The notes: generated from the letters alone by a model not told the origin. A stretch of 64,000 bases of DNA from Amarobacillus sp046328225 (GCA_046328225.1 JAXLWZ010000008.1:62001-126000); one strand, 5' to 3'. Positions 50,477-59,513 are shown, counted from the stretch's first letter. Numbers and translations are program-made.

Positions 50477-51004
50477 TCAGCGGCTGGCGCGGTAAAGGCG
50501 GACGGGCTCGGGGATGCCCTTCATGAGCACGGGCCCAAGCTCTTCGAAGGCGACGGCGCGCGGCTGGCGTTCGAGGGCGGCGACGGTGTGCTCGGAGAGG
50601 ACGACTTCGCCCGGGCCGGCGACATCGACGATGCGGGCGGCGACGTTCACATCGTGGCCGACGATATCGCCGCGACGGGCGGTCGGGCGGCCCCAGTGCA
50701 TGCCGATGCGCACCCAGAGTGGCAGCATCGAATCGGCGGAGTGCGTTTCGAAGCGTTCCTGGAGGAGGATCGCGGTTTCGACGGCGGCGCAGGCGTCGTC
50801 GAACCAGAGGAGCAGCCCATCGCCGAGCTCCTTCACCAGGCGGGCGCCGGGGGGCATGCAGGATTGCACGATGCTCTCCTGGACGCCGAGAAGCTGAAGC
50901 GCTTCGTCATCGCCACGGATGGCGGTGAATTCGGTGAAGCCGACGATGTCCGTGAACATGACGACGCCGGCCAGCACATCGGGGGAGGCGGCCGGCGCTG
51001 GCAT
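50477..51004 (-). CDS. Class III adenylate/guanylate cyclase domain protein
   Basis: A 175-residue stand-alone class III cyclase domain. The first metal aspartate is in VVMFTDIVGFTEFTAI (about residues 14-22), the second in VKELGDGLLLWFDD, and the transition-state asparagine and arginine in GHDVNVAARIVDVA. Key catalytic residues are therefore present and activity is likely, making cAMP or cGMP. No regulatory or membrane domain is attached. The ATG at 51004 overlaps the stop of the DUF4097 gene by one base, so the two are coupled. Confidence 0.9.
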   Translation of the reverse strand: MPAPAASPDVLAGVVMFTDIVGFTEFTAIRGDDEALQLLGVQESIVQSCMPPGARLVKELGDGLLLWFDDACAAVETAILLQERFETHSADSMLPLWVRIGMHWGRPTARRGDIVGHDVNVAARIVDVAGPGEVVLSEHTVAALERQPRAVAFEELGPVLMKGIPEPVRLYRASR

Positions 51005-51708
51005 CAGGCGACCACCACTTCGAGCTTGCCGCTGAGGGTGGAGACGGTGACCTCGCAGTCCTGCCCGGGTGGAAGGTCGAGCCGTTGGCGGCCGCTCATC
51101 GTGCGGAAGCGGGTGCGGGGATGGACGGAATCCGGATAGCAGAGGGTGACGGCGCCGGAGATGGTGGAGGCGGAGGCATCGAACGCGCCGGAGAGGCGGG
51201 CCTCGATATTGCCGCTTACGGTCTTGAGGCGGACGGGGCCGGCCGCTTCGCCGACTTCGACGCGGCCGCTGACGGTGGAGAGTTCGGCCTTCATAGTCCG
51301 TTCGGCGGTGAGCCGGCCGCTCTTGGAGGACATGCGGCAGCCGCCTTCGCCACACTGCTTGATTTCGATGCTGCCCGAGATGCTGCGAAGGTCGGCGGCG
51401 AAGGCTTCTTCGACCTCGATGTGGCCGCTGGCGGTGGAGACGGAGACGCTGCCGGCGCGGCCACGTACCTCGACGCGGCTGGAGATGCTGCCGCAGAGGA
51501 TGTCCGTGCCATCGGGGCAGCGAACCTCGACCGCGCCGCGCGCTTCGAGGACGACCTGGCCGTCATCACCGGTGGTGATCCGGGCGTCACCCTTCTCGAC
51601 GATGATGTCGGGGCGTTCCTCGGCGGTGACGACGATGCGGCCGGAGCGGGAATTGATGCGCAGACGGACGCGCCCGCCGCGCGGAATGGTGACCGTTGGG
51701 TCGGGCAT
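51004..51708 (-). CDS. DUF4097 beta-helix-like protein
   Basis: A 234-residue protein of the DUF4097 (putative adhesin) type: repeated short beta strands with the pattern V-x-V-x-T-x-S-G-x-I-x-V (for example VSVSTASGHIEVEE, ELSTVSGRVEVGEA, LKTVSGNIEARL, VTVSTLSGKLEVV). This predicts a right-handed beta-helix. No signal peptide is evident, so despite the family nickname it is probably cytoplasmic. The function is unknown; co-translation with a nucleotide cyclase is the only contextual hint. ATG 51708 follows GAGGAGC at good spacing. Confidence 0.82.
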   Translation of the reverse strand: MPDPTVTIPRGGRVRLRINSRSGRIVVTAEERPDIIVEKGDARITTGDDGQVVLEARGAVEVRCPDGTDILCGSISSRVEVRGRAGSVSVSTASGHIEVEEAFAADLRSISGSIEIKQCGEGGCRMSSKSGRLTAERTMKAELSTVSGRVEVGEAAGPVRLKTVSGNIEARLSGAFDASASTISGAVTLCYPDSVHPRTRFRTMSGRQRLDLPPGQDCEVTVSTLSGKLEVVVA

Positions 51709-51727
51709 GAAGCTCCTCGGTAGGGCG

Positions 51728-51733
51728 ATTGTA
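51728..51733 (-). promoter_or_regulatory. Possible -10 element of the DUF4097-cyclase operon
   Basis: Minus-strand TACAAT (five of six matches to TATAAT) lies 20 bp before the ATG at 51708. No good -35 box is seen at the right distance. Confidence 0.35.
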
Positions 51734-51860
51734 GTGGCCGGTGGCGGGGGCGAATCTGTGTCGTGGCTCACAGAGGCAGCCGGGCAGTGGAAAGGCCGGG
51801 AAACCGCCTCGCCACGCGATCGGCACTCAGGGACGGGGCGGCGATGCCGACCATCAGAGC

Positions 51861-52049
51861 ATGAACATGTTGAGTGCGCTCAGCCCGGCCTCCGAGCCGA
51901 TCGACCCGCTGGACCCCGGCGCCACGATTCGCGCGCGCGTCGCGGTGGCGGCACAGGTGAAGGTGATGGACGTGGTGAAGCAGATGGGCCAGGACCTGGT
52001 GGCGCTGCTGGACCCGAACGTCGGGACGAACCTGAACCGGAGCGCCTGA
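51861..52049 (+). CDS. YjfB-like small protein
   Basis: A 62-residue protein resembling the YjfB family (putative motility protein). The pattern AAQVKVMDVVKQMGQDLVALLDPNVGTNLNRSA, shown here by its key pieces A-x-Q-V-x-V-M-x-x-V and Q-x-L-V-x-L-L followed by a P-x-x-G-x-N-L ending, fits that family. The link to motility in the family is only by genomic context, and no flagellar or pilus gene is in this window. ATG 51861 is chosen over longer in-frame starts, which read through low-quality sequence. Confidence 0.55.
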   Translation: MNMLSALSPASEPIDPLDPGATIRARVAVAAQVKVMDVVKQMGQDLVALLDPNVGTNLNRSA

Positions 52050-52135
52050 CGCGGATGCGGCTGCGGGCCGCGCGCGGTACCCTCCCCCCACCGAGATGAG
52101 TTGGCGCCGCGTGCTGGCGGCGCGTGGGGGACAGC

Positions 52136-52987
52136 GTGGCAATCCGTGAAATCGACGCGGCCGCCATCACCGATGCGGTCGCGAAGCTCGCCGTGGAGGC
52201 GACGCACTTCCTGCCCGAGGACGTCGAGGGCGCCATCCGTTCGGCACGCACGACGGAGCGTTCGCCGCTGGGCGTGCAGATCATCGACGAGATCCTGGAG
52301 AACGCGGAGATCGCGCGGACGCGGATGCTGCCGCTTTGCCAGGACACGGGGAGCGCGGTCGTGCACGTCGAGGTCGGGCAGGACGTGCATGTGACGGGCG
52401 GCTTCCTCATCGACGCGATCAACGAGGGCATTCGCAAGGGCTATGGCGAGGGGTTCCTTCGCAAGTCGATCGCGGCGCGGCCCTTCAGCGCGCGCACGAA
52501 CACGAACGACAACACGCCGGGCATTATCCATACCGAGATCGTGCCGGGCGACCGGGTGAAGCTGCTCTTCATGCCGAAGGGCGGCGGCTGCGAGAACATG
52601 TCGCGCTACCAGAACTTCCTCCCGGGCATGGGCAAGCAGGCCGTCATCGACTTCGTCTGCGAGACGGTGGACATGTCGGGCGGCAACCCCTGCCCGCCGC
52701 TGGTCATCGGCGTGGGCATCGGCGGCACGGCCGAAAAGGCGATGACGATGGCGAAGCACTCGCTCTTCCGGAAGATCGGTTCGCGGCACGCGGACGAGGA
52801 AGTGGCGGCGCTTGAGGACGAGCTCCTGGAAGCGGTGAACGCGCTCGGCGTGGGCCCGCAGGCGGTCGGAGGATCGACGACGGCGCTGGACGTGTTCGTC
52901 GATACCTACCCGACGCACATCACGGCGCTCCCGGTGGCGGTGAACATCCAGTGCCACAGCGCGCGCACGAAGGAAGCCATCCTCTAG
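52136..52987 (+). CDS. Fumarate hydratase class I, alpha subunit
   Basis: Iron-sulfur fumarase (TtdA/FumA N-terminal type), converting fumarate to malate in the citric acid cycle with the beta subunit encoded at 53501. The 283-residue protein has MLPLCQDTGSAVVHVEVGQ, FSARTNTNDNTPGIIHTEIV, KGGGCENMSRYQNFLPG and GGNPCPPLVIGVGIGGTAEKA; the cysteines in these segments hold the 4Fe-4S cluster. GTG 52136 or 52124 is the start. A tartrate dehydratase cannot be fully excluded, as the families are alike. Confidence 0.9.
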   Translation: MAIREIDAAAITDAVAKLAVEATHFLPEDVEGAIRSARTTERSPLGVQIIDEILENAEIARTRMLPLCQDTGSAVVHVEVGQDVHVTGGFLIDAINEGIRKGYGEGFLRKSIAARPFSARTNTNDNTPGIIHTEIVPGDRVKLLFMPKGGGCENMSRYQNFLPGMGKQAVIDFVCETVDMSGGNPCPPLVIGVGIGGTAEKAMTMAKHSLFRKIGSRHADEEVAALEDELLEAVNALGVGPQAVGGSTTALDVFVDTYPTHITALPVAVNIQCHSARTKEAIL

Positions 52988-52997
52988 GGGGCGACGG

Positions 52998-53522
52998 GTG
53001 ACGACGATTCGGCGGGCGAAGGTGGAAGAGGCGGCGGCCGTGACGGCCGTCATCAATGCCGCGTACGTCGTCGAGGCGTATTTCAAGGTGCACCCGGAGC
53101 GCACGGACCAGGCCGAAATCGCACACCGCATCGCCACGGAGCACGTGATGGTGGCGGAGGCCGGCGGGAGCATCGCCGGGGCCGTCGTGGTAAACACGAC
53201 GGCGCCGGAAGGGCACTTCGGGATGCTCTCGGTCGCGCCCGCGCACCAGGGCCGGGGCATCGCGCGGGAGCTGGTGGACACGGCCGAGCGGTTGTGCCGT
53301 GAGGGCGGCTGCGCATCGGTCGCGATCGAGGTCGTGCACCTGCGCACGGAGCTGTTCCCGTTCTACGAGAAGCTGGGGTACGCGGTGTACGGCATGGCGC
53401 CGTTTCCGGTGCCGGAACAGCTTTCGCAACCGGTCCATTTCTTGCTGATGTCGAAATCGCTGGCGGCGACGCCGGCGCAAGCTGCACAGGAGGCCGCGCG
53501 ATGGGCGCCAGTATCGCACTGA
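52998..53522 (+). CDS. GNAT-family acetyltransferase
   Basis: A 174-residue GNAT protein. The acetyl-CoA-binding motif is LSVAPAHQGRGIARELVDTAE (Q-G-R-G-I-A), and a late FYEKLGYAVYG matches the family C-terminal strand. The substrate is unknown. It is wedged between the two fumarase subunit genes: it starts 11 bp after the alpha stop and overlaps the beta start by 22 bp, so it must be co-expressed with fumarase. GTG 52998 is the start. Confidence 0.88.
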   Translation: MTTIRRAKVEEAAAVTAVINAAYVVEAYFKVHPERTDQAEIAHRIATEHVMVAEAGGSIAGAVVVNTTAPEGHFGMLSVAPAHQGRGIARELVDTAERLCREGGCASVAIEVVHLRTELFPFYEKLGYAVYGMAPFPVPEQLSQPVHFLLMSKSLAATPAQAAQEAARWAPVSH

Positions 53523-54094
53523 CCACTCCCCTCACGGACGCCGTCATCGACGGGCTGAAGGTGGGCGACCATGTGACGTTCTCGGGCGTCATCTATACCG
53601 CCCGCGACGCGGCCCACAAGCGGCTGATCGAGCTGACGAAGAAGGGCGAGCCGCTGCCAATCGACCTCACCGGGCAGGTGATCTACTACGTGGGGCCGAC
53701 GCCGCCGCGACCGGGCGCGGTCATCGGTTCGGCGGGCCCGACGACGGCGATGCGCCTCGACCCGTACACGGAGCCGATGCTCGAGCTCGGGCTCAAGGGG
53801 ATCATTGGCAAGGGTGGGCGCGGACCGGCCGTGCGCGACGCGATCAAGAACCACCACGCGCTGTACTGCATCGCCGTGGGGGGCACGGGCGCGCTGTTGA
53901 ATCGCCACATCAAGAAGGCCGAAGTGGTGGCTTTCGAGGACCTCGGCACGGAAGCGATCCGGCGGCTCGAGGTCGAAGGCTTCCCGGCGATCGTGGTGAA
54001 CGACTGCCGCGGCAACGACCTCCTCGAGGAAGGCAAGCTGCAGTACCGCACGAGCGAGCGGCCGATCCCGGCGGTGAAGGCGCTCGGCGGCTGA
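53501..54094 (+). CDS. Fumarate hydratase class I, beta subunit
   Basis: The C-terminal-type subunit of class I fumarase, 197 residues. Typical segments are LKVGDHVTFSGVIYTARDAAHKRL, YVGPTPPRPGAVIGSAGPTTAMRLDPYTEPML, GLKGIIGKGGRG and CIAVGGTGALL. It provides the catalytic acid/base region that combines with the iron-sulfur subunit. Overlaps the GNAT gene upstream by 22 bp. The Lon-like protease gene is convergent, ending 7 bp away. Confidence 0.92.
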   Translation: MGASIALTTPLTDAVIDGLKVGDHVTFSGVIYTARDAAHKRLIELTKKGEPLPIDLTGQVIYYVGPTPPRPGAVIGSAGPTTAMRLDPYTEPMLELGLKGIIGKGGRGPAVRDAIKNHHALYCIAVGGTGALLNRHIKKAEVVAFEDLGTEAIRRLEVEGFPAIVVNDCRGNDLLEEGKLQYRTSERPIPAVKALGG

Positions 54095-54101
54095 GCCTTC
54101 G

Positions 54102-56543
54102 CTATTCGCTCGCCGGGGCGGCGACGAGCGACGCGTACATCAGGTCGAGGGAATCGGAGACGGCGCGAAAGAGGGTGCCCTCGGGGTAGGTGCCGAAGCT
54201 CTCGGCTTCGCCCGCCGGTATCCCGCTGAGCACTTCGAGACCCTCCTCGACGCGCGCGACCGGCCAGATGTGGAATTCGCCGTTCGCGACAGCAGCCTGC
54301 ACGTCAGGCCGCAGGCACAGGTTGACGACATTCACCGCCGGGATGACCACGCCCTGCGTCCCGCTGAGGCCGCGTTCGTTGCAGAGGTCGAAGAAGCCCT
54401 CGACTTTCTCGGTGACGCCGCCGACGGCCTGGATGCGGCCGAACTGGTCGACCGAGCCCGTGACGGCGACGTCCTGGCGGATGGGCACGCCGGCGAGCGA
54501 GCAGAGGATGGCGTAGAGCTCGGCCGACGATGCGCTGTCGCCCTCGACCTCGTCGTAGCTCTGTTCGAACGTGAGGCTGGCGCTGAAGGCGAGGGGACGG
54601 CTGCGGCCGAAGGTGCCCGTGAGGTAGCCGCTGAGGACGAGCACGCCCTTGCTGTGGATGGCGCCGCTGCGTTCCACCTCGCGTTCGATGGCGACGACGC
54701 CGCGGCGGCCGATACCGACGCGGCAAGAGATGCGCAGCGGGGTGCCGAATTCGTGCGCGCCCACGGAATAGACGGCGAGGCCATTGAGCTGGCCCTCGGT
54801 CGCTCCCTCGGTCTCCACGCGGAGGGTGCCTTCGGCGATCATGCGCCGGAGGCGGTCGGGGATAAGGCCCGCGCGCACGTCGCGGCCGCGGACGGCGGCG
54901 ACGACATCGGCGCCGGTCGTGATCGGGGCGCCGCGGAGGACGGCGACGTGCGCGGACTCCTGGATGAGGTCGGCGATGGCGCCGTAGCGCGTGCTGAGGC
55001 GGTCGTTCCGCTCGGCGAGGCGGGCGCCGAACTGGACGAGCTCGGCGAGGGCTTCGCGGTCGAGTGGCGGGAGCTGGCAGGTGTCGCAGGTGCGGCGGGC
55101 GAAGGCGGCGTAGGCCTCCAATTCGATCGGCCCGAGGGGGACATCGGGCTCGAACTCGGCGCGAATCTTGAACAGCTGCGGGAAGTCGGGGTCGGCCAGT
55201 TCGAGGAGCGCGATGGTGGCGGGCTCGCCGATGAGGATGACCTTGGCGTTGAAGGGGATCGCCGCCGGCGAGAGGTTCACCGAGGGGAGCGTGAAGAGGA
55301 GGTCGGAGAGGCCTTCGACGCGTAGCTCGCGCGTCTTCATCGTGCGCTTGAGCATGAGCCAGGCGCGCGGGTCGGCGGCGAGGTCCTCGACCTGGACGAT
55401 GAGGTAGCCGCCATTGGCGCGGTGGAGCGCGCCGGGGCGGAGATGGGTGAAGTCGGTGGTGAGCGCGCCGAAGTGGGCCTCGTAGTCGATGCGGCCGGCG
55501 ATGTTCTGGTATGTGGGATTGCGCTCTTCGATGACGGGAGCGCCGGGTTGGCCATCCTGGGTCGTGACGAAGAGGTTCACGGCGTAGCGGCGGAGGAGCT
55601 CCTCACGCTCGGCGGTGACCTGGGCGACGAGCTGCGGCGGCATCTCGCGCAGGGCGGCGGCGGAGAGCTGCTTGAACCGTTCGAGGTTGGCGAGGATGTC
55701 GGCCTCGATATCGGCGATGTGCGATTCGAGGCCATAGGCGCCGTAGCGCGCGCGAAGGTCGTCGAGCGCGTGCCCGGCGACGAAGCGGGCGACATCGCGG
55801 TCGAGGGCTTCGATGGCTTCGTGGCCGCGGGCATCGAGGGCGCGGATTTCGCGCAGGGTGGCGGCGACCTTCTCCTCGACCGACTCGCTGCGCTTCTGGA
55901 GCGTCTGGCGCAGTTCGCTGGGAAGCCCCGCGATGACCTCGGGCGCGATGGGCCGCCCGTCCTGGCCGAGGGGGAGGATGGCGAAGCCCATGGGCGTGAC
56001 GTTGACGGCGAAACCCTGGAGCGCGGCGTTACGCTGCATCTCCTCGATGGCGTGGTCACGTTCCTTTTCGAGCGGTTCGAGGGTGTCGTGGCTGCGTTCC
56101 TGGTACGAATCGCTTTCGAAGGCGCGCGGGATCTCCTTGCGGCAGACGTCGGCGAGGCGGGCGAGGTCGCGCTGGAGCGCGGCGCCGGTCCCGGCGGGGA
56201 GCGAGGCAGCGCGCGGCCGGAGAGGGTCGGCGAAGTTGTAGAGGTAGATCCAGTCGGGTGCGGGGGCGCGTTTGCTGGCAAATTCCGAGACGAGGAGGCG
56301 GACGGCGGTACTGCGGCCCGAGGCGGACTCGCCCGACACGGCGATGTTATAGCCATCGGCCGCGATACCGAGCCCGAAGCGGATCGCCTCCTGCGCACGG
56401 GCCTGGCCGCTGACGCTTTCGAGCGGCGCGACGGCCGCTGTGGACTCGGGGAGAAGGCCGGCATCGAAGCGCGCGCGGAGTGCGTCCGCGGGCAGCTCCG
56501 GGATGGGTGCGGCGCTGCCGGCGTGGTCTGACTGCGGGGACAT
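54102..56543 (-). CDS. Lon-like ATP-dependent protease (LonB/LonC-related)
   Basis: An 813-residue AAA+ protease of the Lon-related type with a long helical insert and C-terminal Lon peptidase domain. The P-loop-like segment is ISGESASGRST-type, written here as AVSGESASGRSTAV, so the usual GKT/S is GRS, which may weaken ATP binding. The protease dyad looks intact: serine in EGDSASSAELYAI and lysine in GGVTEKVEGFFDLC. GGVIPAVN and the P-x-x-x-K features of the family are visible. It is cytoplasmic, with no membrane span, unlike archaeal LonB. ATG 56543 follows GGAGGTG. The role is probably protein quality control. Confidence 0.88.
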   Translation of the reverse strand: MSPQSDHAGSAAPIPELPADALRARFDAGLLPESTAAVAPLESVSGQARAQEAIRFGLGIAADGYNIAVSGESASGRSTAVRLLVSEFASKRAPAPDWIYLYNFADPLRPRAASLPAGTGAALQRDLARLADVCRKEIPRAFESDSYQERSHDTLEPLEKERDHAIEEMQRNAALQGFAVNVTPMGFAILPLGQDGRPIAPEVIAGLPSELRQTLQKRSESVEEKVAATLREIRALDARGHEAIEALDRDVARFVAGHALDDLRARYGAYGLESHIADIEADILANLERFKQLSAAALREMPPQLVAQVTAEREELLRRYAVNLFVTTQDGQPGAPVIEERNPTYQNIAGRIDYEAHFGALTTDFTHLRPGALHRANGGYLIVQVEDLAADPRAWLMLKRTMKTRELRVEGLSDLLFTLPSVNLSPAAIPFNAKVILIGEPATIALLELADPDFPQLFKIRAEFEPDVPLGPIELEAYAAFARRTCDTCQLPPLDREALAELVQFGARLAERNDRLSTRYGAIADLIQESAHVAVLRGAPITTGADVVAAVRGRDVRAGLIPDRLRRMIAEGTLRVETEGATEGQLNGLAVYSVGAHEFGTPLRISCRVGIGRRGVVAIEREVERSGAIHSKGVLVLSGYLTGTFGRSRPLAFSASLTFEQSYDEVEGDSASSAELYAILCSLAGVPIRQDVAVTGSVDQFGRIQAVGGVTEKVEGFFDLCNERGLSGTQGVVIPAVNVVNLCLRPDVQAAVANGEFHIWPVARVEEGLEVLSGIPAGEAESFGTYPEGTLFRAVSDSLDLMYASLVAAPASE

Positions 56544-56659
56544 GGCACCTCCGGGACCGGGACGGGCCGCTCTCCCCTCACCGTAGGCACGCGAAGCGGC
56601 GCGGTTCAGGGTCGCGCGGCCGGTTCCGAGGGAGCCGGAGGGCCGAACTCGCGGCTGGC

Positions 56660-58303
56660 TTAGCCCAGGTACCCCGTGCCGCGCCGGCCGCCCTTGGGGT
56701 CGGTGAGGACGTTGATCACGGCGACGGTGTTGGCGGCGATGGCCCGTTCGATCGTGGGCCGGATGTCGGCGGGCTTCGTGACGCGGGCCGAGAAGCCGCC
56801 GACCATTTCGCCCATGCGCTCGTAGTTCACGGGGAGGAGCGCGGCAATCGGCGGGGCATCGGGGGCAAACATGCGGTCCTGGATGCTGTGCCCGGCGATG
56901 CCGCCGTTGTTCGAAATCACGAAGACGACGTTCGCGCCCACGCGGGCGGCCGTCTCGACCTCCATGGCGGCGGCGCCGAAGGCGTAATCACCGATCACGG
57001 CCACGGAGGGACGATCGGGCGTCGCGAGCTTCGCGCCGAGCGCGTAGGGCACGCCCGTACCCATGCAGCCCGTCGTGCCGGAATTGAGGAGCGAACGCGG
57101 GTTGTAGGCAGGGAGTACGGCGCGGGCGACCCCCATCGTCATCTCCGCGTCGACGCTGACGTTGACGTCGCGGGGGATGGCGTCGCGGATATCGCGGAGG
57201 AGGCGGTAGTGGTTGATCGGCTCCTCGTCGGAGGCCATCTGCTCGGCAATGGCGGCTTCGTTGCGGGTCGCATCGGCGCGCAAGGCATCGACCCAGCCGG
57301 AGGAAGCGCTCGCGAGCGGGCGGCCGGCGAGGGCGTCGGCGATGGCTTCGGTGCCGAGAGCGCAGTCGGCGACCATACCGATTTCGACGTCGGCCGCGCT
57401 CGTCATCTCCTCGGCGACGATGTCGACCTGGGCGATGCGGACATTCGCGGCGAAACGCGGGGCGCGTCCGAACTGGAAGATCCAGTTGAAACGCCCGCCG
57501 ACCATGAGCACGGCATCGGCGCCGGAGAGCGCGGAGGAGCGGGCGGCGTTCATGCACAGGGGGTTGTCATCGGCGATGACCCCGCGGGCCGTCGGCGACG
57601 CGACGTAGGGGATGCCCATGTTCACCAGCCGGGTGAGAGGCTCGGTGGCATCGGCCCAGCCCGCACCCTTACCCACGAGGATGAGCGGCCGCTGCGCGCC
57701 TGCGAGCATCGCGGCGATGGCCCCGGCGGCCTTCGGGTCCGGGTGAGGGCGGGTGATGGTGGGGGAGGACTCGCGGTAGCGAATCTCGGACTCCTGCACG
57801 CGGCGGCGGACGACCTGGCCGGGGAAATCGAGATAGACGCCGCCGGGACGCCCGTTGACGGCCTTGCCGAGCGCGAGATGGACGAGCTCGGGGATGCGGT
57901 TCGTGCTATCGACCTGGGCGGTCCACTTGGCACCGGGGCGGGCGAAGGCGACCTGATCGGCCTCCTGGAAGCCGCCGAGGCCGCGCGAGGCGCCATCGAC
58001 GGAGCCGCCAAGCACGACCAGGGGCATCGCGCTCTCGGTCGCGACGTGGAGGCCGGTGACGGTGTTGATCATGCCGGGGCCGGAACCGGCGATGACGACG
58101 CCGGGCTTCTTCGTGATGTACCCCCAGGCGGAGGCGGCGAAGCAGGCGGACTCTTCGTGGCGGCAGTTGACGACCTTGATGCCCGCTTCCTGCATCCCGG
58201 CCATGGCTTCGATCATCGGGCCCGCGACGACGCCGAAGGCGACATCGATGCCCGCGCGCATAAGCTGCCGGCCAACCAGCTGGCCGCCGTTCACTTCCGA
58301 CAT
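56660..58303 (-). CDS. Thiamine-diphosphate enzyme, oxalyl-CoA decarboxylase / 2-hydroxyacyl-CoA lyase-like
   Basis: A 547-residue ThDP-dependent enzyme. The catalytic glutamate of the N-terminal domain is in NCRHEESACFAASAWG (about residue 50), and the cofactor motif of the C-terminal domain is GDYAFGAAAMEVETAARVGANVVFVISNNG (G-D ... N-N). The sequence features and the CoA-transferase gene 28 bp away fit the oxalyl-CoA decarboxylase / 2-hydroxyacyl-CoA lyase branch better than acetolactate synthase. The precise substrate is not settled. ATG 58303 follows CGGAGGAAACG. Confidence 0.85.
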   Translation of the reverse strand: MSEVNGGQLVGRQLMRAGIDVAFGVVAGPMIEAMAGMQEAGIKVVNCRHEESACFAASAWGYITKKPGVVIAGSGPGMINTVTGLHVATESAMPLVVLGGSVDGASRGLGGFQEADQVAFARPGAKWTAQVDSTNRIPELVHLALGKAVNGRPGGVYLDFPGQVVRRRVQESEIRYRESSPTITRPHPDPKAAGAIAAMLAGAQRPLILVGKGAGWADATEPLTRLVNMGIPYVASPTARGVIADDNPLCMNAARSSALSGADAVLMVGGRFNWIFQFGRAPRFAANVRIAQVDIVAEEMTSAADVEIGMVADCALGTEAIADALAGRPLASASSGWVDALRADATRNEAAIAEQMASDEEPINHYRLLRDIRDAIPRDVNVSVDAEMTMGVARAVLPAYNPRSLLNSGTTGCMGTGVPYALGAKLATPDRPSVAVIGDYAFGAAAMEVETAARVGANVVFVISNNGGIAGHSIQDRMFAPDAPPIAALLPVNYERMGEMVGGFSARVTKPADIRPTIERAIAANTVAVINVLTDPKGGRRGTGYLG

Positions 58304-58331
58304 CGTTTCCTCCGCACCCGGTGTGGGGCGG

Positions 58332-59513
58332 CTAGATAGTACCGGCTTCCTTCATAGCGGCGATCTTGTCCCAGTCGTAGCCGAGGGCGAGCAGGACTTC
58401 CTCGGTGTGCTGGCCCAGCTCCGGGGCCGTGCGCTGCGCGCCGACCTGGTTCCGGGACATGCGAATGGGCGAATTCACGACGCGCACGGGCCCGAGGCTG
58501 GGGTGCGGAAGGGTGACGATGTACTCGTTGTCGAGCACCTGCTGTTCCTTCGAAACGGCCAGGTAGTCGTGCACGGGGCCGGACGGGACATCGGCGGCCT
58601 TGAGGCGGCGAAGGTTCTCCTCGCGGGGGCGCAGGCGGAAGGCGCGGTCGAGTTCGCCCAGGAGGTCGAGGCGGTTGACCTGGCGGTCCCGCGCCGTGAG
58701 GAAGCGGGCATCCGTGAGGAGCTCGGGGCATTCGAGCGCCTGGCAGAGGTTTGGCCACCACTTGGGGTCGAGGATGCCGATGGTGAGGTAGAGGCCGTCG
58801 GCGCTGGGGAAGTAGGTGAACACGGGGTTCAGGCGTTGCGGGCTCGGGCCCTGCCGTTCGCCGCGGAGGAAACCGGTGAGCTGCAACGCCTGGAGCGCGA
58901 CCTGCGAGCCAAGCAGCGAGACATCGACGTGCTGGCCGATGCCCTGCCGTTCCTTCGCCACGACCGCGGAGCAGATGCCGAGCGCGAAGACCATCGCGCC
59001 CACCTGGTCGGCGAGGCCGGAAAGCGTGGACTGCGGGGGTTCATCGGGGCCGCCGCCCTGGTTCGACATGATGCCGCCCATGCCCTGCCCGATGATGTCG
59101 AACGAGGGGTCGAAGGCGTGCGGTCCCTTCGGGCCAAAGCCGGAGGCCGACGCGGTGATGATGGCGGGATTGATCTTCACCAGGGAGTCGTAATCGAGCC
59201 CGTAGCGAGCCATCGTGCCGGGGCGGAAGTTGTCGGCGACGACATCGACCTCGGGGATGAGCTTGTAGACGATCTCGCGGCCGTCGGGCTTGCGAAGGTC
59301 GACGGTGAGGCTGCGCTTGTTGCGGTTGTGGGCTTCGAAGTAGGAGCACCAGCCATCGGGCTGGAGGCCGAGCGAGCGGCCGAGGTCACCGCGCGCGGGC
59401 TCTTCCACCTTGAGGACGTCGGCCCCGAGGTCGGAGAGCATGACCGTGGCGTAGGGACCCTGCTGGTAGCGGGTGAAATCGAGGATGCGGATTCCGTCGA
59501 GCGGCCCGGGCAT
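58332..59513 (-). CDS. CaiB/BaiF (class III) CoA-transferase
   Basis: A 393-residue family III CoA-transferase. It starts at ATG 59513 (MPGPLDGIRILDFTRYQQGPYATVMLSDLGADV), the standard N-terminus, behind GGAGGAACCACC. The catalytic aspartate is expected in FDPSFDIIGQGMGG, and GQHVDVSLLGSQVAL is conserved in the family. It moves CoA between carboxylic acids, such as formyl-CoA to oxalate. Pairing with the downstream ThDP enzyme suggests degradation of oxalate or a 2-hydroxy acid. The very long open frame upstream on this strand is antisense to ppx and not part of the protein. Confidence 0.9.
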   Translation of the reverse strand: MPGPLDGIRILDFTRYQQGPYATVMLSDLGADVLKVEEPARGDLGRSLGLQPDGWCSYFEAHNRNKRSLTVDLRKPDGREIVYKLIPEVDVVADNFRPGTMARYGLDYDSLVKINPAIITASASGFGPKGPHAFDPSFDIIGQGMGGIMSNQGGGPDEPPQSTLSGLADQVGAMVFALGICSAVVAKERQGIGQHVDVSLLGSQVALQALQLTGFLRGERQGPSPQRLNPVFTYFPSADGLYLTIGILDPKWWPNLCQALECPELLTDARFLTARDRQVNRLDLLGELDRAFRLRPREENLRRLKAADVPSGPVHDYLAVSKEQQVLDNEYIVTLPHPSLGPVRVVNSPIRMSRNQVGAQRTAPELGQHTEEVLLALGYDWDKIAAMKEAGTI

